From Bacteroidales bacterium (lineage in GTDB: Bacteria > Bacteroidota > Bacteroidia > Bacteroidales > ML635J-15), in contig JAQVGK010000251.1 in the NCBI GenBank assembly GCA_028696755.1, positions 1-5,666 of the forward strand: a stretch of DNA of 5,666 nt. The letters run 5' to 3'. The notes below the pieces were generated by a model. It was not told the DNA's origin, did no database searches, and was given only the letters and a program-made list of their open reading frames with translations. The position numbers and the translations under genes were made by a program. Positions 1 through 5,666 of this stretch are shown piece after piece (the stretch's first letter is position 1; the number at the start of each line of letters is the position of its first letter).

Positions 1-1014
1 ATTAAGAAGATAGAATTGGGGCAGAAAATACAAATAAGAGAGGGAAGTGCAGCCAAAAATTTTGAAAATTTAGCATCACTTATTAAGGATCATTCTCCGT
101 CAATTATGTTTTGTACTGACGATTGCCACCCAGATTATCTTGCTATGGGGCATATTAACAAAATTGTTGCAAGAGCCATAAGTAAGGGTTATGATTTATA
201 CGATGTGTTAAAAATTGCCTGCACAAATCCTGTTGAACATTATAGCCTTCCAGTAGGCCAATTAAGAGTGGGTGATGATGCAGATTTTATAATTACTGAG
301 GATCTCCAGAACTTCAATATAACTAATACCTACATAAAGGGCGAAAAAGTTTTTGAGAAAGGAAGTGTGATGTTCAAATTTAATAGTGTATCTCAACCTG
401 AGTACGCTTTTCGTAAATCCTTCCCAGTAGAAGGTTTGGAGATTATTGCTCAGAGAAACCGTGTAAACGTAATCCAGGCAATAGATGGGGAGCTAATTAC
501 AAAGTGGAGTACGGAGGATATTTGGGTTCAACCAAATTCTGCTTTACCATCAAATATTGAAAAGGACCTGCTTAAAATTGTATTACTCGATAGGTATTCC
601 GACACACCGCCAGCTATTGCATTTATCAGAGGCTTTGGCATTAAGCAAGGGGCACTTGCAGCAAGCATTGCACACGACAGTCATCACCTTATTGCAATTG
701 GTTGTGACGACAGAAGCATTCAAACAGCACTTGAGTGGCTTATTGAAAATAAAGGCGGAATGTGTTTTGCAAATAGAGATGAAATAAATGGTTTAAGATT
801 ACCTTTTTTTGGTTTAATGACAGATTCATTAGGTGCCGAAGTGAAGGATGAGTATACTAGATTAAACAAACAGGTAAAGAATGCTGGTTGTACATTGCAC
901 TCTCCATTTATGACAGCCTCGTTTATGGCGTTAACCGTAATCCCCGAGTTAAAAATTAATCACAACGGACTTTTTGATGTGAATAAATTTAAATCTATTC
1001 CTTTGTTTCAGTAA
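1..1014 (+). CDS. ade: Adenine deaminase, C-terminal part (5' end outside window)
   Basis: Converts adenine to hypoxanthine plus ammonia in purine salvage; a cytoplasmic metal-dependent enzyme of the amidohydrolase superfamily. The frame is open from base 1 and gives 337 codons ending in TAA; family members are roughly 540-600 residues, so about the first 40% is missing. The TTG at 16 is internal, because family-like sequence (REGSAAKNF) surrounds it. Visible landmarks, numbered within the fragment: MFCTDDCHPD at 36-45, with the Asp pair (40-41) typical of the end of the metal-binding barrel; GHINKIVARAISKGYDLYDVL and NPVEHY, typical of this family; then the adenine-deaminase C-terminal domain from about residue 150, with AHDSHH at 224-229 and SPFMTASFMAL at 301-311, ending in the family-like PLFQ. 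No frameshift or missing motif is seen. The next gene starts 44 bases downstream on the same strand. Identification is firm; only the length of the missing part is unknown. Confidence 0.95.
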   Translation: MKKIELGQKIQIREGSAAKNFENLASLIKDHSPSIMFCTDDCHPDYLAMGHINKIVARAISKGYDLYDVLKIACTNPVEHYSLPVGQLRVGDDADFIITEDLQNFNITNTYIKGEKVFEKGSVMFKFNSVSQPEYAFRKSFPVEGLEIIAQRNRVNVIQAIDGELITKWSTEDIWVQPNSALPSNIEKDLLKIVLLDRYSDTPPAIAFIRGFGIKQGALAASIAHDSHHLIAIGCDDRSIQTALEWLIENKGGMCFANRDEINGLRLPFFGLMTDSLGAEVKDEYTRLNKQVKNAGCTLHSPFMTASFMALTVIPELKINHNGLFDVNKFKSIPLFQ

Positions 1015-1019
1015 TTCTT

Positions 1020-1027
1020 TATATTTG
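1020..1027 (+). promoter_or_regulatory. Possible Bacteroidota -7 promoter element (TATATTTG)
   Basis: TATATTTG matches the Bacteroidota sigma-ABfr -7 consensus TAnnTTTG exactly. The nearest upstream TTTG (1002-1005) leaves only 14 bases between the elements, less than the usual spacing of about 19-21, so the -33 half is poor. The motif is also AT-rich enough to occur by chance and overlaps the hairpin at 1021-1062. If used, it would give the permease its own promoter with a leader of about 25 bases. Confidence 0.25.
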
Positions 1028-1062
1028 TGAGTATTGAATTAACCTCAATTGCTTACAAATGT
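1021..1062 (+). promoter_or_regulatory. RNA hairpin that pairs the permease start codon
   Basis: Bases 1021-1033 pair with 1050-1062, and 1034-1037 pair with 1045-1048. This makes 17 pairs with one bulged base (T1049), three G-U wobbles (1022-1061, 1029-1054, 1032-1051) and a 7-base loop (1038-1044). The ATG at 1059-1061 lies inside the stem. The wobbles mean the full pairing exists only in + strand RNA. It could repress translation, couple permease translation to ribosomes ending on ade (stop at 1012-1014), or be a weak ade 3' end. No T-run follows directly; the nearest (1070-1075) is inside the permease gene. The pairing is seen directly; the function is inferred. Confidence 0.5.
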
Positions 1063-2078
1063 TTGTCCCTTTTTTGCTTGGTATGTTCTTGGCTCTTAAT
1101 ATGGGTGGGAGTGGAACGGGTCCCTCCTTTTCTGCAGCCTATGGAGCTAATGTTCTTCGAAAAACGCTTATTCCTGGCCTTATGGGATTGATGGTTTTCC
1201 TTGGAGCGACCCTTGCTGGCCAGAATACTGCAAAAACTTTGGGTTCAGGTATAATAAATCCTGCACTAATAAATAGTGTCTTGTTATCAATTGTTTTCTT
1301 TTCTGTAGCAGTATCGCTACTTATTGCTAATATTGCAGGAATTCCCCAATCAACAAGCCAATCAACAGTTTTTGCACTAGTGGCGCCCGCAATGTATTTT
1401 GGTAATTTTAATTCTAACAAACTTTTTTACGAGATTTTGCCTACCTGGTTTGTCCTACCACTGCTTTCATTTATTCTGAGTTTTGTAATTGGTAAGTATA
1501 TATATAAACCATTGCGGCGCCGAGGATATACCATTTCCGGTAAAGTAAACGACAGCTACCTGCTTAAAGGATTACTGATATTTCTATCGCTGTATGTGGC
1601 ATTTTCGATAGGATCAAACAACGTAGCCAATGCTACTGGACCACTAACCCACATGACCCTAAATTATTTTGATTTAGATGGTGAAAACTATGGGTGGATA
1701 GTATCAAGTTTCTCAATACTAATTATTGCTCCCTGCTTTGGGATAGGAAGTTCAATTTTTGGAAATAAAATACTTAAAAATACTGGCAAAGAGATAGTAC
1801 TTTTCGGTAGAATTGAAGCATGTATTATTGCTTTTATTTCTGCGTCTTTACTTTTGCTTGCATCTTTGACAAATGGGATACCCTCATCATTAGTGCAATT
1901 AAATGTGGCCGCAATTATTGGAATAGGCATTGCTAAGTTAGGTGCCAAAAATATTCTTCGCAAAACAGAGGTGATTAAGTTTTTTTTCATGTGGATTCTT
2001 TCTCCAATTATTGCCTTCGTTCTCTGTTTTTTTCTGATTTTTTTAGCCGATCACTACGAAATTCTTTATCTCTTTTAA
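1059..2078 (+). CDS. PiT-superfamily anion permease, CysP-like (sulfate or phosphate uptake)
   Basis: Inner-membrane ion-coupled anion permease of 339 residues with about ten hydrophobic helices and the internally duplicated layout of the PiT family. The first half carries NMGGSGTGPSFSAAYGAN (14-31) and GIPQSTSQS (94-102). The second carries the signature GSNNVANATGPL (185-196) and GIPSSLVQLNVAAIIGIG (273-290). The PitA motif G-x-P-x-S-(S/T)-T-H is absent from both repeats: SQS and VQL replace the His region. From memory, B. subtilis CysP, a sulfate permease in this superfamily, shares the N-terminal MNxGxSG pattern, the xNNVANAxGPL motif and the IMGIGMAK...WIVSPF-like C-terminus, and is similar in length (about 350). 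I therefore favour a CysP-type permease; databases would probably label it an inorganic phosphate transporter. The ATG start gives a family-like N-terminus, and an in-frame TGA at 1035-1037 bars most extension. That start lies inside a hairpin. uvrC follows after 27 bases. Confidence 0.9.
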   Translation: MFVPFLLGMFLALNMGGSGTGPSFSAAYGANVLRKTLIPGLMGLMVFLGATLAGQNTAKTLGSGIINPALINSVLLSIVFFSVAVSLLIANIAGIPQSTSQSTVFALVAPAMYFGNFNSNKLFYEILPTWFVLPLLSFILSFVIGKYIYKPLRRRGYTISGKVNDSYLLKGLLIFLSLYVAFSIGSNNVANATGPLTHMTLNYFDLDGENYGWIVSSFSILIIAPCFGIGSSIFGNKILKNTGKEIVLFGRIEACIIAFISASLLLLASLTNGIPSSLVQLNVAAIIGIGIAKLGAKNILRKTEVIKFFFMWILSPIIAFVLCFFLIFLADHYEILYLF

Positions 2079-2105
2079 TGCGGAACATTTAATGAATTGT
2101 AATCC

Positions 2106-3908
2106 TTGGAACAGAACCCACTTTCATCTATTATTAATTTTCTTCCCAACAAACCTGGCGTTTATCAATTTTATAATAGCTTAGGTGAGGTAATTTATGT
2201 GGGCAAGGCAAAGGATCTCAAAAAGCGTGTATCGTCCTATTTCAATAGGAATAGATACGAAAGTGCCAAGTTAAGGGTTTTGGTTTCAAAGGTAATCGAT
2301 ATTAAGCATATTATTGTTGACACTGAGAGCGATGCTTTGCTTCTAGAGAACAATTTGATCAAGAAGATAAAGCCTCGGTACAATATACTACTAAAGGATG
2401 ATAAAACATATCCTTGGATATGCATAAAGAATGAACCATTTCCCCGAATTTTCTCAACCAGAAGGGTAGAGCACGATGGAAGTAGATATTTTGGGCCTTA
2501 TACCTCCGGGTTACTTCTAAAAACAATGCTTGAACTTATCAAAACACTTTATCCTATCCGAACCTGCAATTTTCAGTTAACAAAGCAAAATATTGATTCG
2601 GGGAAATTTAAGCCTTGCTTAGAGTTCCAAATTGGAAACTGTAAGGCACCATGTATTGGCAATCAGGATTTAACCGAGTACCGTGAAAATGTAGATGCAA
2701 TTGTAGAGATATTAAATGGCAATATACAGGCGGTTAAAAGAATTCTAGTAGAAAAAATGACCGCGTACTCCAAATCTTTTGAGTTCGAGGAGGCGCATAG
2801 GTACAAACTAAAGCTCGACGCGTTGGAACGTTTCCAGGCAAAATCAGCAATTGTAAATCCAAAGCTTAACGATATAGATGTATTTTCTATTGTTGACGAA
2901 AAACAATTTGCATGTATTAATTACATTAAAGTCATTCAAGGTTCTGTTATACAGTCGCATAATCTGGAGCTCAAAAAGAATCTTGAAGAGTCAAAATCCG
3001 ATTTGCTTGCATTTGCAGTAGCAGAACTTCGCCAAAGGTTGCGGAGCAATGCTAAGGAGGTATTAGTACCTTTTCTACCCGAGTTTCAACTGGAGGGTAT
3101 TAAGTACACAGTTCCAAACCGTGGCGATAAACAAAAGCTTCTCGATTTATCCACAAGAAATGCAAAGTCCTTTGTTTTGGAAAAGTTAACCAAAGCCGAG
3201 CAACAGGATTCAACAGCAAGACTTAATAGAATCCTCACAACTTTACAGCGCGATTTTAAAACATCAAAGCTACCGCGCCATATTGAATGTTTTGATAATT
3301 CTAACTTGCAAGGCACTAATCCTGTTTCTGCTTGTGTTGTTTTCCGAAATACAAAACCCTCTAAAAGGGAGTATCGCCTTTTCAACATCAGGACCGTTCA
3401 AGGCCCCGATGATTATGCCTCAATGGAAGAAGCGCTAGAACGTAGGTATCGAAGATTAATAGATGCAGGAGAGTCGTTACCCGATTTAATTGTAATTGAT
3501 GGAGGGAAGGGACAGCTAAGTTCAGCATACGACACTTTAAAGTCCTTGGGTATAGAAAATAACGTTAAAGTAATTGGAATTGCCAAAAGGTTAGAAGAGA
3601 TTTACTATCCTGGAGATCCAGTACCAGTATACCTTGACAAGAACTCTGAATCACTTAAAGTTATACAACACGCAAGAAATGAGGCACATAGGTTTGGTAT
3701 AGCTCATCATAGACGAAGAAGATCAAAAGCATCAATTGAGTCACAACTTACTGAAATACACGGAATAGGTGAAAAAATATCCGAAAAACTCTTTAAACAT
3801 TTCAAAAATATTGATGCTATTCGTAACGCCACAATCGATGAATTGAAGCATGTAATCGGGGAGAGTAAGGCAAACGTTCTATTAAATTATTTCGCTAAAA
3901 AAGAATAA
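2106..3908 (+). CDS. uvrC: UvrABC excinuclease subunit C
   Basis: Makes the dual incisions flanking bulky DNA lesions in nucleotide-excision repair, acting with the UvrB-DNA complex. The protein is 600 residues, normal length. N-terminal GIY-YIG nuclease at about 14-95: LPNKPGVY, then VIYVGKAKDLKKRV, with R41 and E81 at expected catalytic positions. Cys154, 171, 179 and 183 fit the cluster reported to bind 4Fe-4S in E. coli UvrC. UVR (UvrB-binding) motif at about 212-246. RNase H-like nuclease at about 390-540 with ECFDNSNLQGT (D397), GPDDYASM (D435/D436), IVIDGGKGQ (D465) and the His-rich NEAHRFGIAHHR. Tandem helix-hairpin-helix at about 548-597, DNA-binding. The TTG start is decided by the sequence: an in-frame TAA lies at 2100-2102, and no ATG occurs before the GIY-YIG domain. 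The 27-base gap to the permease suggests co-transcription. The family call is certain; the start is very likely. Confidence 0.98.
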   Translation: MEQNPLSSIINFLPNKPGVYQFYNSLGEVIYVGKAKDLKKRVSSYFNRNRYESAKLRVLVSKVIDIKHIIVDTESDALLLENNLIKKIKPRYNILLKDDKTYPWICIKNEPFPRIFSTRRVEHDGSRYFGPYTSGLLLKTMLELIKTLYPIRTCNFQLTKQNIDSGKFKPCLEFQIGNCKAPCIGNQDLTEYRENVDAIVEILNGNIQAVKRILVEKMTAYSKSFEFEEAHRYKLKLDALERFQAKSAIVNPKLNDIDVFSIVDEKQFACINYIKVIQGSVIQSHNLELKKNLEESKSDLLAFAVAELRQRLRSNAKEVLVPFLPEFQLEGIKYTVPNRGDKQKLLDLSTRNAKSFVLEKLTKAEQQDSTARLNRILTTLQRDFKTSKLPRHIECFDNSNLQGTNPVSACVVFRNTKPSKREYRLFNIRTVQGPDDYASMEEALERRYRRLIDAGESLPDLIVIDGGKGQLSSAYDTLKSLGIENNVKVIGIAKRLEEIYYPGDPVPVYLDKNSESLKVIQHARNEAHRFGIAHHRRRRSKASIESQLTEIHGIGEKISEKLFKHFKNIDAIRNATIDELKHVIGESKANVLLNYFAKKE

Positions 3909-3934
3909 CATATAACTCGAATATCAAAATTCGA

Positions 3935-3961
3935 AATTGAATTACTGCAAGTGGTTCAATT
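3935..3961 (+). promoter_or_regulatory. Hairpin downstream of uvrC
   Basis: Bases 3935-3946 pair with 3950-3961: 12 continuous pairs, two of them G-U wobbles (3942-3954 and 3943-3953), closed by the triloop GCA. It starts 26 bases after the uvrC stop. The wobbles make it a + strand RNA structure. No clean T-run follows, so it may be a 3'-end stabiliser, a weak terminator, or part of the alternative pairing with 4009-4016 described in the findings. A weaker 6-bp stem (3917-3922 with 3929-3934) lies just before it. Confidence 0.4.
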
Positions 3962-3966
3962 ATTGA

Positions 3967-3974
3967 TACATTTG
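3967..3974 (+). promoter_or_regulatory. Possible -7 promoter element for the peptidase gene (TACATTTG)
   Basis: TACATTTG is an exact match to the Bacteroidota -7 consensus TAnnTTTG, 88 bases before the peptidase ATG, and would give a leader of roughly 80 bases. The -33 side is weak: no TTTG sits at the usual spacing (the closest TTG, 3937-3939, is 27 bases upstream). The element lies inside the imperfect palindrome ATACA-TT-TGTAT (3966-3977), which could be an operator or chance. A terminator-like hairpin lies between this element and the gene, which argues either for attenuation or for a different promoter. Confidence 0.4.
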
Positions 3975-3992
3975 TATATTCCTGATTTTTAT

Positions 3993-4022
3993 GTACTCAA
4001 TAAACAAATTGCAGTATTTTTT
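3993..4022 (+). terminator. Terminator-like hairpin followed by T6
   Basis: Bases 3994-3997 pair with 4013-4016 and 3998-4001 pair with 4008-4011, with one bulged base (C4012) and an A-rich 6-base loop (4002-4007). A run of six T (4017-4022) follows at once, the layout of an intrinsic terminator. The stem has only two G-C pairs, so it is weak. It would end uvrC transcripts, or attenuate the peptidase mRNA if that starts upstream at about 3981. Confidence 0.4.
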
Positions 4023-4062
4023 CGTTTATAATAGTTATTGGTACAACCAAAAATCTATATTG

Positions 4063-5666
4063 ATGAAAGGGTTTAAACTTCTTGTCATTATTGCTTTTGC
4101 TGCGCTATCGTCAGCCGCACAGGATTACCATATTCCTTTAAAGCGTGAAGTTGTTAGTAAGAAAACGGCCATATCGCAGACAAGCTTCGATAAGTATTAT
4201 ATACATGTTTGTCTTGATGCGGTATATGGAATTGATGTGAAAAGTCAAACAGGGGAAAAATTTACAGAATTATACTTTGGCAAGGGATACTCGGCCGGTG
4301 ATATTGGAGAGCCAAAGCTACCCGCAATAAAGAATTTGATTCAGATACCCTCAAATTCCAATATTTCTGTAAAAGTTTCAGGTTATAGTATTAATGAATA
4401 TCGATTAAAAGATTTCGGGATAGAAACGCTAATTTATCCCAACCAGCCATCCGTTAGCAAGGAACAGGATATTAAAGAAGTACCGTTTTATATAAATAAA
4501 GCCGCATATCAGGAATCAGGCTTTTCCAATGAATCAATTGCAACCATTGAAGTACTGGGAACAATTAGTGGAATTCGGATAGCACGTCTACAAGTAAATC
4601 CAATTCAATATGATCCAACACAGGGTGTTATTAGGGTTTATAACGACATTGATGTTCATGTAACTGCCGATGGAGCCAGTATTGAGCTAGAGAGAGAAAT
4701 TGCTGCAAAAGCATACTCCCCCTTTTTTGAACCCGTTTTAAGCGCACTATCAAGTTCATTTACCAAAAATATTTTCGACGAGAACCCCGATTTTACAAAA
4801 TATCCTATTAAAATGCAGGTTATTAGCCATAGGATGTTTGAACAAACACTTAAACCATATGTAGATTGGAAAACCCAAAAGGGTTTTATTGTAGATGTAG
4901 CCTATACCGACCAAATAGGAACTACAGATCAGGCTATTATAAGTTTTATGCAGAACTTATATACCAACTCAACTGCAGAAAATCCTTTACCCACATTTTT
5001 AGTTATTGTTGGTGATGTTGAGCAAGTTCCAGCATCGGCAACAGGATCATCGTCAAAGAAAAAAACTGATCTATACTATGCAGCCCTTGATGATGATTAT
5101 TTCCCCGAAATGTACTATGGCCGATTATCGGCGCAAACAACTGATCAACTAAAGAATATTATTGACAAGATAATCTACTACGAACAGTATCATTTCGAGG
5201 ATCCCTCATACTTAAGCCGTGCAACTTTAATTGCTGGTGTAGATGCAACCTGGAATCCTCGTGTGGGTGAGCCAACGGTAAAGTATGCAACAAAGAACTA
5301 TTACAATCCAGATAATGGCATAAGCACAGTATGGGGCTATGGCGTTGCAAATGATCCGTGCAATCCAAACAATAGTTCTGGTTACACTGGATGCTACGAC
5401 AACGAAAGATTATCAGTAGGTTTTATAAACTACACAGCTCACTGCAGTGAGAGTATTTGGGATAGCCCAAGGCTCACAATTGATGCCGTTAACGGTATGA
5501 GCAATTACAATAAGTATCCTTTAGCAATTGGAAACTGTTGTTTGTCGGCTGATTTTGGATACTCCGAAAGTATAGGTGAAGCATGGATTAGAGCAGAAAA
5601 TAGAGGTGCAGTTACCTACATTGGCTCTTCACCCTCTTCGTACTGGTACGAAGATTTTTACTGGGC
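4063..5666 (+). CDS. Secreted gingipain-like (Kgp-type) C25 cysteine peptidase, 3' end outside window
   Basis: Extracellular or surface endopeptidase of peptidase family C25 (clan CD). There are 534 full codons, open to the right edge. Signal peptide 1-19: MKGFK, a hydrophobic core, then SSAA before Gln20, a plausible signal peptidase I site. Propeptide about 20-235. Catalytic domain from about 236: FLVIVGD (312-318), TDLYYAALDDDYFPEMYYGRLS (335-356), INYTAHCSES (455-464), YPLAIGNCCLSADF (485-498) and YIGSSPSSYWYEDFYW (519-534). Matching to P. gingivalis Kgp from memory gives nucleophile C493 (Kgp C477), H460 (H444), D394 (D388) and P1-lysine pocket residues D531 (D516) and T458 (T442). The His-Cys distance, 33, equals that of Kgp and RgpB. 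Odd: Gly after the catalytic His is Cys461, and an extra segment near 430-440 carries Cys433. Full proteins of this type usually end in Ig-like and type IX sorting domains, not visible here. The ATG gives an ideal signal peptide. Family is firm; lysine specificity is inferred. Confidence 0.94.
   Translation, partial: MKGFKLLVIIAFAALSSAAQDYHIPLKREVVSKKTAISQTSFDKYYIHVCLDAVYGIDVKSQTGEKFTELYFGKGYSAGDIGEPKLPAIKNLIQIPSNSNISVKVSGYSINEYRLKDFGIETLIYPNQPSVSKEQDIKEVPFYINKAAYQESGFSNESIATIEVLGTISGIRIARLQVNPIQYDPTQGVIRVYNDIDVHVTADGASIELEREIAAKAYSPFFEPVLSALSSSFTKNIFDENPDFTKYPIKMQVISHRMFEQTLKPYVDWKTQKGFIVDVAYTDQIGTTDQAIISFMQNLYTNSTAENPLPTFLVIVGDVEQVPASATGSSSKKKTDLYYAALDDDYFPEMYYGRLSAQTTDQLKNIIDKIIYYEQYHFEDPSYLSRATLIAGVDATWNPRVGEPTVKYATKNYYNPDNGISTVWGYGVANDPCNPNNSSGYTGCYDNERLSVGFINYTAHCSESIWDSPRLTIDAVNGMSNYNKYPLAIGNCCLSADFGYSESIGEAWIRAENRGAVTYIGSSPSSYWYEDFYW

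Noticed and set aside
557..787. Open frame of 76 codons inside ade
   Set aside because: Lies wholly inside well-matched adenine deaminase sequence in another frame, with no recognisable domain.
1139..1420. Minus-strand open frame opposite the permease (likewise 1688-1990)
   Set aside because: Antisense to conserved permease sequence; the translation has no family resemblance.
2237..2425. Minus-strand open frames opposite uvrC (also 3086-3388)
   Set aside because: Antisense shadows of conserved UvrC domains.
3917..3934. 6-bp stem TCGAAT/ATTCGA with a 6-base loop after uvrC
   Set aside because: Too short and AT-rich to support as a separate element, with no T-run behind it.
4027..4032. TATAAT resembling a sigma70 -10 box
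   Set aside because: Bacteroidota promoters mainly use TAnnTTTG; no suitable -35 is seen and the region is very AT-rich. It stays a fallback if transcription proves to start near 4040.
5120..5132. Inverted repeat GCCGAT-T-ATCGGC
   Set aside because: Encodes the conserved YGRLSA stretch of the peptidase; a short coding palindrome with no regulatory context.
5159..5368. Minus-strand open frame rich in His and Leu opposite the peptidase
   Set aside because: The + strand encodes a continuous C25 catalytic domain; the reverse frame looks like a compositional shadow.
5438..5451. Perfect 14-base palindrome CTCACTGCAGTGAG over the catalytic His codon
   Set aside because: Inside conserved coding sequence; one such palindrome in a window of this size is not surprising by chance.
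1..5666. Search for a defence island, mobile element, CRISPR, tRNA or rRNA
   Set aside because: No direct repeat array, transposase, integrase, terminal inverted repeats or RNA-gene-like sequence was seen; the gene content is housekeeping plus one secreted peptidase.

Overview
The window reads as ordinary chromosomal sequence from an AT-rich Bacteroidota bacterium, probably of the order Bacteroidales. Three things point that way: a gingipain-type (C25) secreted cysteine peptidase with a Sec signal, start regions with no clear Shine-Dalgarno, and intergenic matches to the Bacteroidota -7 promoter element TAnnTTTG. All four genes lie on the + strand and coding density is high. The first gene is cut by the left edge and the last by the right edge.

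Layout. (1) 1-1014: C-terminal part of adenine deaminase (ade), open from base 1. (2) 1015-1058: a 44-base gap that forms most of a long RNA hairpin, which reaches into and pairs the next start codon. (3) 1059-2078: a ten-helix permease of the PiT superfamily that resembles CysP-type sulfate permeases more than classical PitA. (4) 2106-3908: uvrC, complete, starting at TTG only 27 bases after the permease. (5) 3909-4062: a 154-base gap with two hairpins, one followed by a T6 run, and a TAnnTTTG motif. This is the only clear transcriptional boundary. (6) 4063-5666+: a secreted Kgp-like (lysine-gingipain-like) cysteine peptidase with signal peptide, propeptide and most of the catalytic domain; the rest runs off the window.

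The first three genes (purine salvage, anion uptake, nucleotide-excision repair) are closely spaced and may be co-transcribed, but they share no obvious pathway, so I read this as housekeeping gene packing rather than a functional system. The peptidase is probably its own transcription unit. Its likely export route is Sec followed by type IX secretion, but the C-terminal sorting domain that would show this lies outside the window.

I found no CRISPR, mobile element, tRNA or rRNA, and no convincing undescribed multi-gene system. The points most worth following are the hairpin that buries the permease start codon, the predicted lysine specificity of the peptidase, the replacement of the usual clan CD His-Gly by His-Cys at its active site, and the alternative pairings in the uvrC-peptidase gap. 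Remarks on homologues (CysP, Kgp, RgpB, E. coli UvrC) come from memory of those families, not from a search.
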